64,000 bases of DNA from Anaerospora hongkongensis (GTDB lineage: Bacteria > Bacillota > Negativicutes > Sporomusales > DSM-15969): the NCBI RefSeq assembly GCF_004339805.1, contig NZ_SLUI01000002.1, forward strand, positions 248,001 to 312,000, read 5' to 3'. Below are positions 51,927-60,365 of the stretch, in pieces (position 1 is the stretch's first letter; every line of letters starts with the position of its first letter). The notes below the pieces were generated by a model, which ran no database searches, had not been told where the DNA came from, and saw only the letters and a program-made list of their open reading frames with translations. The translations under genes were made by a program, and so were the position numbers.

Positions 51927-53816
51927 CTAGAAATGGTCATCAGGAAGGGACAATTTTCTCCATAAGGTCGTTCTGCTAATCCCCAGGAGACGGGCGGCCT
52001 GCATTTTATTGCCACCTGTTCTCTGCAGGGCGTCGTGAATGGCCTTTTTATCTGCAACAGCAGTTTCCGGCTTACTGTTGTGTTCCAAAGCGGCTTCTGT
52101 TCTTTCCAGAGACAAAATACGCAATATAGCCGCTTCAGTAATCATTGCCCCCTCCGCCAAAACTGCTAAGCGTTCACAAACGTTGCACAACTCCCGTACA
52201 TTGCCAGGCCAGTTATAGCTTGCCAACAAACGCTCTGCCGCTGGCGACAGCCGTACTGGATTCTTTTGAAAACGGTTTGTGTAAACAGCAAGGAAATGTT
52301 CTACCAGCAGCAATATATCCCCATGTCTTGCGCGCAGCGGCGGTACATGAATATGCAGAACATCCAGGCGGTATAAAAGATCGCGCCGGAAAGCATTCTC
52401 CAGGGCAAGCTGCTTTAAATCCTTATTGGTAGCGGAAATGACTCTCACATCCACCGGAATAATGCGGTCATCACCTAGCCGCATTATTTCTCTTTCCTGC
52501 AGTACCCTAAGCAGTCTTCCCTGCAATTTTAAAGGTATTTCCGATACTTCATCCAGAAAAATTGTCCCCTGATGGGCTAATTCAAACAGACCCGGTTTAC
52601 CGCTTTTTGCTGCCCCGGTAAATGCTCCCGGCACATAGCCGAACAACTCACTCTCCAGCAAGTTTTCCGGAAGCGCTGCACAGTTAACAGCCATAAACGG
52701 TCCTTTGCGCCGCAGGCTGTTATTGTGACAGCTTTGTGCAAATAGTTCTTTCCCGGTACCGGTTTCACCAATCAGCAGGATATTGGAATCGACTTTGCTG
52801 AATTTCCTTGTCATTTCAATTGTCTCAGTAAGAGTTGTGCTTGTCCCAATAATATCAGGAAAGGAGTATTTGGCCTTTAAACCGGTATAATGGATTTTTT
52901 CCCGTATCCGACCTTCCAATTCCTGAAGCTTCGAAGCATGCTGGAAAGTAGCCACCGCTCCTACCACTTTATCTTTTACCTTTACAGGAACCCGGTTTTT
53001 AACGACTAGGGCACCGCCAATCGTCTCCAAATCACCCAGCTCAGCTTCCCCGGTTTCCAGTATTCTCAAGAGTCCGGTATTGGGAAGCACGCTTCTAATA
53101 TGCCTGCCGAGCGCTTTTTGTGTGCTGACTTTGGTGATTGCTTCAGCCGTCTTGTTAAATACCGTAACATAGCCTTTCTCATCAATAGCCAGAACGCCTT
53201 CGTAAGCGTGATCCATAATCGCCTTTACTCGCTCGGCGATTTCCTGGTTATGCTTCGCTACCCGGGCTGTTCGCACCGCTTCGCCAAGGGCCTGCAGAAT
53301 TGCTTCTTTCCCTGATTCAATCAATATCGCATTTAAGCCATGCCGTTTGGCAATTTCCACAGTCATTGCACCGCTAATTATCGCATCGGCGCCGCTTGCA
53401 AGCGCTGTTTTGACACATTGTTCAGCATCCTCTTCTTCCATAACCCGGTAGCACTGAATCTCAACCCCCAGCGCCCCGGAGATATTCTGCACACCGTAAA
53501 TCATAGAATCGGAGCCCATAATGGCGATATGCTGCGCATTAAATTGTTTGCGACAGGACATGACGGCATTAATGACATCGTAGCCTGTAACAGGCAGATT
53601 TATGACAGGAATGTGCGGATAGGCCGTCTGCAGCGCCGAAGCAGTCACTCCCCGGGCAATAATTGCATCACAGTCAAAATACAGTTTTTCAATGATTTTT
53701 ACGCCCGTTGCAGACACGATCTGCAACAGAACATTCATTTCCCGGCTTTCGGTAGCGACAGCCTCAGCAAGCTGTTTGCATTCTTCATAGGGCGCAACCA
53801 GTGATACGTTGATCAT
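51927..53816 (-). CDS. Sigma-54 activator with PrpR N-terminal domain
   Basis: A 629-residue enhancer-binding protein. Residues 1-175 are a PrpR_N effector domain, a periplasmic-binding-like fold (MSCRKQFNAQHIAIMGSDSMIYGV). A PAS domain follows (about 195-300). The AAA+ domain has GETGTGKE, GAFTGA and FLDEVSE. The Fis-type C-terminus is GGNKMQAARLLGISRTTLWRKL. PrpR proteins sense small carbon compounds such as 2-methylcitrate. It lies next to the carrier and dehydrogenase operon, which has a sigma-54 promoter and palindromic sites in front, so those genes are its likely target. Start ATG 53816 has AAGGAGG upstream. Confidence 0.93.
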   Translation of the reverse strand: MINVSLVAPYEECKQLAEAVATESREMNVLLQIVSATGVKIIEKLYFDCDAIIARGVTASALQTAYPHIPVINLPVTGYDVINAVMSCRKQFNAQHIAIMGSDSMIYGVQNISGALGVEIQCYRVMEEEDAEQCVKTALASGADAIISGAMTVEIAKRHGLNAILIESGKEAILQALGEAVRTARVAKHNQEIAERVKAIMDHAYEGVLAIDEKGYVTVFNKTAEAITKVSTQKALGRHIRSVLPNTGLLRILETGEAELGDLETIGGALVVKNRVPVKVKDKVVGAVATFQHASKLQELEGRIREKIHYTGLKAKYSFPDIIGTSTTLTETIEMTRKFSKVDSNILLIGETGTGKELFAQSCHNNSLRRKGPFMAVNCAALPENLLESELFGYVPGAFTGAAKSGKPGLFELAHQGTIFLDEVSEIPLKLQGRLLRVLQEREIMRLGDDRIIPVDVRVISATNKDLKQLALENAFRRDLLYRLDVLHIHVPPLRARHGDILLLVEHFLAVYTNRFQKNPVRLSPAAERLLASYNWPGNVRELCNVCERLAVLAEGAMITEAAILRILSLERTEAALEHNSKPETAVADKKAIHDALQRTGGNKMQAARLLGISRTTLWRKLSLPDDHF

Positions 53817-53966
53817 TCCCGCACCTCCTTATGCATCATCACTTTCCTTCATTATGCCTGTCTTTCCTGCTTGGGACAAACTATTTTAAAGTTCTGCTTC
53901 AAAACTAAGCGTAGGGCTGGAAGGGGCTTGCTCAAGTATTGCTGAGACAGCCCCGGTCAACATAGA

Positions 53967-54923
53967 CTACGCTGCCAAGGCCACCTTTCTCCTGCTTTTT
54001 CTTACCCAGTAAGACGCCAGCAGACTGCCGCTGAAATTGTGCCACACACTAAAAATTGCCCCCGGAACAGCCGCCAGAGGATCAAGATGGACCAACGCCA
54101 GCGCTACTGCAAGGCCTGAATTCTCCATGCCGATTTCATAAGAAATTGCTCTGGCCTGAGACTCACTCATCCCCAGTGATAACGAGGACCAATATCCCAG
54201 CAGCAAGCCCAATACATTATGCAGTGCAACTGCCACCAGAGCAAGAACTGCCACACCTGCCAGCTTGGCTGCATTAAGAGCCACTACGGCGCTTACGGTT
54301 ATCACGATTGCCAGTACCGATACAGCCGGAATAACCGGCTGCAGTTTTTCTACCCACTCGTTCGCCCAATAGCGGATTATCATTCCTGCGATAATCGGAA
54401 CAACGACGATTTTCATAATATCCAGCAGCAAAGCTGCCGCATCTACCGGAATAACCGCACCGGTAATAAAAAGAAACAACAGCGGTGTCAAAAGAGGGGA
54501 CAACAGCGTATTAACGCTGGAAACGGTTATCGACAGTGCCGTATCTCCCTTGGCAATAAAGGTCATTACATTGGACGCCGTACCGCTGGGGCAGCAGCCT
54601 ACCAGCAGCACTCCTGCAGCGATGGCCGGGTCAAGTGCCAGTACCTTAGTCACTGCCCAGGCAACGCCTGGCATTATAAGATAACGCAGCAAAACACCAT
54701 AGCATACATCCCTGGGCCTCGTCAGCACCATTTTAAAGTCAGCGGTTGTCATGGTAAGTCCCATCCCAAGCATAATCAGCCCCAGCAAATAAGGGATATA
54801 TTTCCCCAATGGCTTAATCACAGCCGGTTGGAAGAAAGCGATTCCTGCTCCCAGCATAACCCACACCGAAACAGTACTGGTAATAACGCCCGCAAGCTTA
54901 ACTAACTTCACCATGGTGCTCAT
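53967..54923 (-). CDS. BASS-family sodium symporter, possible pantoate/ketopantoate transporter
   Basis: A 318-residue bile acid:sodium symporter (BASS) family protein with nine or ten membrane segments. Typical blocks are [39 protein letters not shown] (Na+-binding) and [19 protein letters not shown]. In Salmonella the BASS protein PanS transports ketopantoate. This gene overlaps the end of panD by 26 bases and belongs to the panC-panD unit, so transport of a pantothenate precursor is the likely job. No panB or panE is present in the window. The start at 54923 is the first ATG, and an ATG at 54914 has slightly better spacing. Confidence 0.85.
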   Translation of the reverse strand: MSTMVKLVKLAGVITSTVSVWVMLGAGIAFFQPAVIKPLGKYIPYLLGLIMLGMGLTMTTADFKMVLTRPRDVCYGVLLRYLIMPGVAWAVTKVLALDPAIAAGVLLVGCCPSGTASNVMTFIAKGDTALSITVSSVNTLLSPLLTPLLFLFITGAVIPVDAAALLLDIMKIVVVPIIAGMIIRYWANEWVEKLQPVIPAVSVLAIVITVSAVVALNAAKLAGVAVLALVAVALHNVLGLLLGYWSSLSLGMSESQARAISYEIGMENSGLAVALALVHLDPLAAVPGAIFSVWHNFSGSLLASYWVRKSRRKVALAA

Positions 54924-55281
54924 GCCCTCTGCATTTTAAGATTTGATTATGTTGATCGACATGAACAACGATTGGTTCCAGTGCTTCTGCTTCTTCCCTG
55001 CTGCACAGGACATAGCTGATAATAATAACCATATCCCCCGGCTGCACCAGTCTGGCTGCAGCCCCATTCAGACAAATAATGCCGGACCCGGCCTGACCGG
55101 GAATGACATAGGTTTCCAATCTCGCTCCATTATTGTTATTGACAATTTGTACTTTTTCACCAGGTAAAATGCCGGCTGCTTTTATCAGTGATTCATCAAT
55201 TGTAATACTGCCCATATAGTTAAGTTCGGCCTGAGTAACGATAGCGCGATGTATTTTGGATTTCATCATAGTTAACAGCAT
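54898..55281 (-). CDS. panD: Aspartate 1-decarboxylase
   Basis: A 127-residue PanD proenzyme that decarboxylates aspartate to beta-alanine for pantothenate. The protein self-cleaves at Gly-Ser to give a pyruvoyl group; the site is in YMGSITID, with the upstream [14 protein letters not shown] block. [20 protein letters not shown] and GDMVIIISY complete the barrel. It starts nine bases after panC, with an AAAGGGAG site. The BASS gene overlaps its 3' end. Confidence 0.96.
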   Translation of the reverse strand: MLLTMMKSKIHRAIVTQAELNYMGSITIDESLIKAAGILPGEKVQIVNNNNGARLETYVIPGQAGSGIICLNGAAARLVQPGDMVIIISYVLCSREEAEALEPIVVHVDQHNQILKCRGHEHHGEVS

Positions 55282-55289
55282 ATTGTCGT

Positions 55290-56144
55290 TTACTCCCTTT
55301 CCTCAAGAATAACATTATCGATCAGGCGTGTTGTGCCGAAGCGCCCGGCTACCGCAAGCAGCGCTTTGCCGTTGATAGTTGTAATTTCCTGCAGCTCGGG
55401 AAAAGCATAAATTTCCACATATTCCAATACAGCTAATGGTTCTTTCATAATTGTATTGCGAACTTCACTTACAATCAGCCGGCAGTCCTGCTCCCCTTGC
55501 ATAACCAGACTGCGGGCACGCTGCAAACTATGGCTGAGTACCAGCGCCGCAGTCCGCTGTTCAGGTGTCAGGTAGCTGTTGCGTGAGCTTTTAGCCAGTC
55601 CGTCCGAATCACGGACAATCGGTACCATATGTAACTCCACATCCATATTCAAATCACGGACCAGCTTCATCAGTACGACAACCTGTTGTGCATCTTTTTG
55701 TCCAAAAAAAGCTTTGTTAGGCTGAACAATATTGAATAGCTTTGTTACTACAGTTGTTACACCGCGAAAATGACCTGGCCGGGTTTTCCCACACAGTTTT
55801 TCTGTAATTCCTTCCACATTTACCCATGTGCTCCACCCCTCGGGATACATCTCAGCAACAGCCGGATGGAAGACAACATCTACTCCGGCCCTCTGGCAGG
55901 CGGCAAGATCTGCTTGCCAAGTCCGCGGATAAGCACTATAGTCTTCATTTGGTCCAAATTGGGTAGGGTTAACAAAGATACTGGCCACTACAATATCGCA
56001 GCAGTTTCTTGCCTCTGCCATCAGGCTCAAATGTCCCTCATGCAAAGCACCCATTGTAGGAACCAGCCCTACTTTTTTCCCTTGTAGTTTGGCCTGTCCA
56101 ATAAATTCTCGCATCTCGGATACTGATTCAATAACGGCAACCAC
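55290..56144 (-). CDS. panC: Pantothenate synthetase
   Basis: A 284-residue PanC that joins pantoate and beta-alanine with ATP. The nucleotidyltransferase marks are [14 protein letters not shown] (HxGH-type), [18 protein letters not shown] and [16 protein letters not shown], followed by [13 protein letters not shown] (the KMSKS-like loop region). The GTG start at 56144 has AGGAGGAGAT a few bases upstream. It is the first gene of the panC-panD-BASS unit and is preceded by a promoter, a pan-motif-like structure and an attenuator. Confidence 0.96.
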   Translation of the reverse strand: MVAVIESVSEMREFIGQAKLQGKKVGLVPTMGALHEGHLSLMAEARNCCDIVVASIFVNPTQFGPNEDYSAYPRTWQADLAACQRAGVDVVFHPAVAEMYPEGWSTWVNVEGITEKLCGKTRPGHFRGVTTVVTKLFNIVQPNKAFFGQKDAQQVVVLMKLVRDLNMDVELHMVPIVRDSDGLAKSSRNSYLTPEQRTAALVLSHSLQRARSLVMQGEQDCRLIVSEVRNTIMKEPLAVLEYVEIYAFPELQEITTINGKALLAVAGRFGTTRLIDNVILEERE

Positions 56145-56170
56145 TTTTATCTCCTCCTAAAATGCGACAA

Positions 56171-56214
56171 TAAAAACACCTCCCTGCCCGCACGAAAAGT
56201 GGACAAGGAGGTGT
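56171..56214 (-). terminator. Attenuator terminator in the panC leader
   Basis: Minus-strand CACACCTCC pairs with GGAGGTGT (stem arms 56207-56214 and 56176-56183), followed by TTTTTATT, 25 bases before the panC start. The 5' arm (ACACCT) is also complementary to AGGTGT just upstream, so an alternative antiterminator pairing is possible. Confidence 0.78.
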
Positions 56215-56236
56215 GAAAATAGCAAAACTAAATACA

Positions 56237-56277
56237 CCTTCCGTCTCAGTCCGCAGCGGATCTAAGCGGCAGTAAGG
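56237..56277 (-). ncRNA. pan-motif-like RNA, candidate riboswitch
   Basis: The minus-strand leader folds into CCTT...CCG-CTTAG-A-TCCG-CTG-CGGA-CTGAG-A-CGG-AAGG, a stem interrupted by single bulged A residues on both sides. The known pan motif of Bacillota lies upstream of panB/C/D genes and is a stem with two conserved bulged adenosines, which this matches in place and layout. An attenuator follows. I judged it from memory of the motif, with no covariance search. Confidence 0.7.
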
Positions 56278-56367
56278 TTATTTCTGTTGTCGTTTAATGA
56301 AAATGAACAGCTCGCTTTCGGTATGACTCACAAAGATATCATCCTACCAGAGCAATTCAACATCACT

Positions 56368-56396
56368 ATCATACTAAAAAGCCCTATAATTGACAA
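56368..56396 (-). promoter_or_regulatory. Sigma-A promoter of the panC leader
   Basis: Minus-strand TTGTCA (56396-56391), 17-base spacer, TATGAT (56373-56368). It gives a leader of about 215 bases that includes the pan-like structure and attenuator. Confidence 0.75.
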
Positions 56397-56405
56397 TATA
56401 AAAAT

Positions 56406-57599
56406 TCAGGTTATTTCCTTAACGCGCAAGCCTACCCAGGCTGCTGTAACAGCAAAGAAAAGTGCTGTGCATAAAAAAACCGATCCTATGCCGAAGTGCA
56501 AAGCGATAAAACCCCCGCTAAGCGGCCCAATAACATTGCCCATAAGCGATGCCCCGCTAGTAACACCATAAGCGACGCCTCTTTTTTCCGGTGGAATTAA
56601 GTAAGTTATAATGGTATTGGCACTGGGAATCATGGCTCCAAGGCAAAAACCGCTTAATGCTCTAAAAGCACCTAAGGTGAGGACATCGGCAGCCAGTGTT
56701 TGCAAATAGAAAAAAACGGCTCCCAGTGAGGCAGCCGTACACAGGATCATGCGATGGCTGAAATGTTTTCCCATTAGCCCCATTGATGCGGAAGAAATCG
56801 AGCTGGTCAGGCCCGCCACAGCAATCACCGTTCCGGAAATACTCGCAATATATGTATTATCGGCAACCATGGTTTGTACATACAATGGCATAATAGGCGC
56901 AATAACCTGAATGGCAAATTGGATCAAAAAAAGTACCAGCAGCATACTTTTTATCCCCGGGATGGTTACTACCGACTGGATATCCCGCCATACGGATGGT
57001 TTAGCTGTTTGGGGCGCTGGTTTGAAATGCTCGGGGACAGCTAAATGAATAACAGTCAGGGCAAGCAAACACAGCAGCCCGAAAACCACAAATGTCTGCC
57101 GGTAGCCCACATGATCGGCAACAATCCCGCCAAACATCGGGCCAAAGGCTCCGCCAACAACCATTGCCGTCTGAAAAATTCCCATTGTGAACCCGATTTC
57201 CTCTTCCGGGGTAACACTGGTTACCAAGGCAAGCGCTGCTGCGGTAAATCCGCCAAAAATCCCCTGTACGATTCGTAAAACAAGCAGCTGATAAACATTG
57301 GTGACAAACGCCATGCCAATCATGACAAGACTGAACATCAGCATTACCCGTTCCACCATTGGCTTGCGCCCTTTACGATCGCCAAGTGCTCCCCAGTATG
57401 GACCGGAAATTCCGGCAAATAAAGCTGCCACGCCCATAAGAATACCAGCCCAAATTTCTGTTTCTTCCAGGCTGGTTACTCCCAGATGTGTGATATAGAG
57501 AGGCAAAAAAGAAACAACGCCGGTAATAGCACTCATCCCCATAACCTGAGCAAACCACATAACGGCCAGATGTTTCTTCCATTCAGCTATAGTAAACAC
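56406..57599 (-). CDS. MFS transporter, MdtG/TCR-type
   Basis: A 397-residue major facilitator with 12 membrane segments, of the drug-efflux type. Motif A is present as GPYWGALGDRKGRKPMVERVM between helices 2 and 3, and GLTSSISSASMGLMGKHFSHR holds the second-half equivalent. The helix-5 efflux motif region reads GFTMGIFQTAMVVGGAFGPMFGG. It resembles the MdtG/multidrug group, but its substrate is unknown. It starts with GTG at 57599, four bases after the soluble chemoreceptor gene, so the two are translationally coupled. The panC promoter lies just past its stop. Confidence 0.88.
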   Translation of the reverse strand: MFTIAEWKKHLAVMWFAQVMGMSAITGVVSFLPLYITHLGVTSLEETEIWAGILMGVAALFAGISGPYWGALGDRKGRKPMVERVMLMFSLVMIGMAFVTNVYQLLVLRIVQGIFGGFTAAALALVTSVTPEEEIGFTMGIFQTAMVVGGAFGPMFGGIVADHVGYRQTFVVFGLLCLLALTVIHLAVPEHFKPAPQTAKPSVWRDIQSVVTIPGIKSMLLVLFLIQFAIQVIAPIMPLYVQTMVADNTYIASISGTVIAVAGLTSSISSASMGLMGKHFSHRMILCTAASLGAVFFYLQTLAADVLTLGAFRALSGFCLGAMIPSANTIITYLIPPEKRGVAYGVTSGASLMGNVIGPLSGGFIALHFGIGSVFLCTALFFAVTAAWVGLRVKEIT

Positions 57600-57603
57600 A
57601 AAT

Positions 57604-58443
57604 TTATCCTTTCTTTAGGCTTTTCGAAAGTTCATCAAGACGTTGTCCCATAGAATTGGCCTGCTGAACTGCCTCGGTTAGTTGTGAAATAGCATCTGTA
57701 ATATAAGAGATCACAGAATTCATATTATTTACTTGTTGTGCTGTACCAGTACTTTGTTCCTGAATTCCCTTGATAATTAACTCGCCTTTTTTTATTGATT
57801 CGGCACTGCTTGTCGCCAGCTTGCGTATTTCTTCGGCTACAACACCAAATCCCCTGCCTTGCTCGCCAACTCTGGCGGCCTCTATTGCCGCATTTAAACC
57901 AAGCAGATTGGTCTGACTGGAGATAGCTTTAATCATATTCAGGACTTCATTGGTTTCTTTCGCCTTATTTTGGGACCCCTCTGCATATTTGGCCAGTTCG
58001 GTGCTTGTGCCTGACAACTGTTCCGCTTGCGCACTTATCTCTTCTGCCGTGCTGGCTAAAACACTAATACTGGCAGTTAATGCGGCAGCAAGCTCTTTGA
58101 GTGCTTCTTCCTGCTCAATTGTTTCATAGGCGCAAACAGCTCCGATCACTTGTCTGGCATCATTGAAGACAGGTACGGATATCGCAATTAATACTTCCCC
58201 ATAAATTGCCTTGTCCAGTCTGGCAGTTATCATCCGTTTTTCCTGAATAGCACGGGAAATTGCTCCACCTGGTTTGACAATTAATCCTGGTGATATCCTT
58301 AAGTTCATTCTGCTGCCGGCCTTATAAAAAAGAAATTGTTCCCGGTCAGTCAGGCTAACACCGACCCCACTGATAAACAGCTCACTTATTTGTTCAAGAA
58401 CACTGCGAAACCGGTCAAGAATAACCTTGTCCTGTTCTGACAT
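57604..58443 (-). CDS. Soluble chemoreceptor with GAF-like sensor
   Basis: A 279-residue cytoplasmic chemoreceptor. The N-terminal ~125 residues look like a GAF/CZB-type sensor (LISVPVF-like [22 protein letters not shown]), and the C-terminal half is the signalling hairpin with [20 protein letters not shown] and [12 protein letters not shown]. No membrane segment is seen. The ATG at 58443 has TTGGAGTG upstream; the frame could extend to 58476, but the site favours 58443. It is followed four bases later by the MFS gene, so the receptor may sense or be linked to that transporter's substrate. This is inference. Confidence 0.86.
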   Translation of the reverse strand: MSEQDKVILDRFRSVLEQISELFISGVGVSLTDREQFLFYKAGSRMNLRISPGLIVKPGGAISRAIQEKRMITARLDKAIYGEVLIAISVPVFNDARQVIGAVCAYETIEQEEALKELAAALTASISVLASTAEEISAQAEQLSGTSTELAKYAEGSQNKAKETNEVLNMIKAISSQTNLLGLNAAIEAARVGEQGRGFGVVAEEIRKLATSSAESIKKGELIIKGIQEQSTGTAQQVNNMNSVISYITDAISQLTEAVQQANSMGQRLDELSKSLKKG

Positions 58444-58551
58444 GCTATGCACTCCAATCACTGAAAGATTTACCATAAATGAATTCGGAATAAAACTAAC
58501 TTCTTCCTGCCGTAATCGAAGCGCCTTTAAGTAAAAAAAGGATAACGAAAA

Positions 58552-58574
58552 AGTCCGGGAACTTATCCCGGACT
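58552..58574 (-). terminator. Terminator after the binding-protein gene
   Basis: AGTCCGGGA pairs with TCCCGGACT around six bases, and the minus strand continues TTTTTCG. Confidence 0.88.
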
Positions 58575-58585
58575 TTCGCTAGGTA

Positions 58586-59749
58586 TTAAGGATTTACTTT
58601 TTCTTTAAATGTTTGTTTTCCATCTTTCATTTCAATAATAACCGCACTCTTGATCGGATCATGATTAGCATCTAAGGATAGAGTACCGGTAAGCACTTTC
58701 AGATCTTTAGTCTGCGCTAAAGCATCTTTTATTTTTACAGAATCAGTGCTGTTAGCCCGTTTGATGGCATCGATCATCATTAAGGCGCCGTCATATCCCA
58801 GTACAGCGAAAGCATCCGGTTCCTGGCCGTACTCTTTCTTATAGGATTCAACAAATTTTTGTACCATCGGGTCCTTATCCTGAGACGAATAATGATTCGT
58901 AAAGAATGTATTGTTTAAAGCAGCAGCACCGGCGATTTCTGCCAGTTTAGGCGAATCCCAGCCATCGCTGCCAAGCAGGGGAGCGGTAATCCCAAGTTCT
59001 CTGGCCTGTTTGATGATTTTACCAACTTCTTCATAGTAAGCAGGAATATAAATAACGTCCGGGTTAACCGCTTTTATTTTGGTTAAAGCAGCCTTAAAGT
59101 CCTGATCTTTTTGCAAGAAAGCCTCTTTTGCAACAATTGTTCCACCATTTTTCACAAAAACTTCTTCAAAGTTTTGCGATAAGCTCTTAGAATAATCGGA
59201 AGAGCTGTCGATGTAAATAGCTGCTGTTTTCGCTTTTACCGTTTTTTGAGCAAAGCTGGCCATTACCTGTCCCTGGAAAGGATCTATAAAGCACGAGCGG
59301 AAAGCAAAATCTTTTACCTTGCCGTTATCTACAGTAATTTTTGTATTAGTGCCGGTTGGAGTCAGAAGAGGAATTTTATTATCCTGTGCGATTTGGGTGG
59401 ATGCTAAAACATTCGAGCTTGCAGCTGGACCAAAAATCGCAATGACTTTATCCTGAGTAATCAACTTGGTAGTGGCATTGCCTGCTTCGGCAGGTTCCGA
59501 TTTGTTATCAGCTACAACCAGCTTTATTTGCTTGCCTAGTACACCGCCGGCAGCATTTGCTTCTTTAATAGCTAACTTAATGCCATTCGCGGCAGACTGG
59601 CCATACTGCGCAACACCACCGGTAAGCTCAAAGTTCGCTCCCAATCTGATTTCATTGGTTGTTGCGGCCTCTTTACCTCCACAGCCGGCTGCAACAAGAG
59701 TGCTTACTGCCATTGTAGCTGCCATTAGCGCCAACTTCCACTTTTTCAT
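58586..59749 (-). CDS. Branched-chain amino acid-type ABC substrate-binding lipoprotein
   Basis: A 387-residue LivK-type periplasmic-binding lipoprotein. The signal peptide ends in a lipobox (LVAAGC) with Cys at about position 23. The mature protein begins IRLGANFELTGGVAQYGQ, with AIFGPAASSNVLASTQIAQD and LLGSDGWDSPKLAEI in the two lobes. It binds an amino acid or related amide. No permease or ATPase genes of the Liv system are near, so it is an orphan binding protein within this window. It has a strong promoter upstream (59852-59880) and its own terminator. Confidence 0.92.
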   Translation of the reverse strand: MKKWKLALMAATMAVSTLVAAGCGGKEAATTNEIRLGANFELTGGVAQYGQSAANGIKLAIKEANAAGGVLGKQIKLVVADNKSEPAEAGNATTKLITQDKVIAIFGPAASSNVLASTQIAQDNKIPLLTPTGTNTKITVDNGKVKDFAFRSCFIDPFQGQVMASFAQKTVKAKTAAIYIDSSSDYSKSLSQNFEEVFVKNGGTIVAKEAFLQKDQDFKAALTKIKAVNPDVIYIPAYYEEVGKIIKQARELGITAPLLGSDGWDSPKLAEIAGAAALNNTFFTNHYSSQDKDPMVQKFVESYKKEYGQEPDAFAVLGYDGALMMIDAIKRANSTDSVKIKDALAQTKDLKVLTGTLSLDANHDPIKSAVIIEMKDGKQTFKEKVNP

Positions 59750-59851
59750 GACTCATCCTCCTAAAAGTATCACTGAACCCATGTGCAACCGATACACTCT
59801 TTAGTATGCCAGCAATGCACATTCCGTTCTATGAATTTTGTATACATGTTA

Positions 59852-59880
59852 AGTATATAAGGCGTTTCCCCACCAGTCAA
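59852..59880 (-). promoter_or_regulatory. Sigma-A promoter of the binding-protein gene
   Basis: Minus-strand TTGACT (59880-59875), 17-base spacer, TATACT (59857-59852), very close to consensus. The start lies about 100 bases downstream. Confidence 0.78.
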
Positions 59881-60142
59881 AGTTCTAAATTGAGCAATTT
59901 TGCAGATTTACATTAAAATATCAATCATTCTTGCTATTATGCTCTCTTTTAATGTGTATTCCTGCAGTAGACTACATAAGCAACAGGCATTTCTTAGATG
60001 TTATCAAGAAAATTGTATATTTGTATATTTTTTTAATTTTCTTAATCAACTTCCTATTTCGACTTATTGCTTTGCTATTTACAAACTATTTTTTTCCTTG
60101 TTATTATTGGTAATGGAAATAACTTGTAGAGGTGCTTGGCAA
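59881..60142. other. A+T-rich intergenic stretch
   Basis: Strongly A+T-rich on the plus strand, with T-runs. An in-frame hydrophobic extension of the small gene exists here but has no ribosome site and low-complexity content. I see no promoter of high quality and no repeat. Confidence 0.35.
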
Positions 60143-60298
60143 GTGGAAAAGATTGAATTGATTACCCGTATCCGTGCGTTATCGGAGCTATTACACAGTG
60201 ACGACCTCCATAAATACAGTTTTTCGGAGGAAACGCTTACCGAGATGAAGCAAAAGCTTGATGAAATCACTGAAGAATATATCGCAGCTTACTGCTAA
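60143..60298 (+). CDS. Spo0E-like small protein
   Basis: A 51-residue protein starting with GTG at 60143 (AGAGGTG site eight bases upstream). It reads as two short helices: KIELITRIRALSELLHS and LTEMKQKLDEITEEYI, separated by a turn. The second resembles the SQxLDxLIxxY helix of Spo0E-family aspartyl-phosphate phosphatases, though the Ser at the start of the motif is replaced by Met-Lys. Spo0E proteins remove phosphate from Spo0A and delay sporulation. In this sporulation-gene neighbourhood that is plausible, but the motif is degenerate. A terminator follows. Confidence 0.5.
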   Translation: MEKIELITRIRALSELLHSDDLHKYSFSEETLTEMKQKLDEITEEYIAAYC

Positions 60299-60322
60299 TC
60301 AGCAGTTTTATACAGCACAAAG

Positions 60323-60354
60323 AAAACCGGCATGGCTTAAGCCATGCCGGTTTT
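60323..60354. terminator. Bidirectional terminator
   Basis: AAAACCGGCATGGCTT and AAGCCATGCCGGTTTT form a perfect 16-bp stem with A/T-rich ends. It serves the Spo0E-like gene and the convergent SPOCS gene. Confidence 0.9.
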
Positions 60355-60365
60355 CTTTATGTTGT

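Noticed and set aside
59900..60142. N-terminal extension of the Spo0E-like gene to 132 residues
   Set aside because: The added part is A+T-driven hydrophobic sequence without a ribosome site, and the GTG at 60143 has one.
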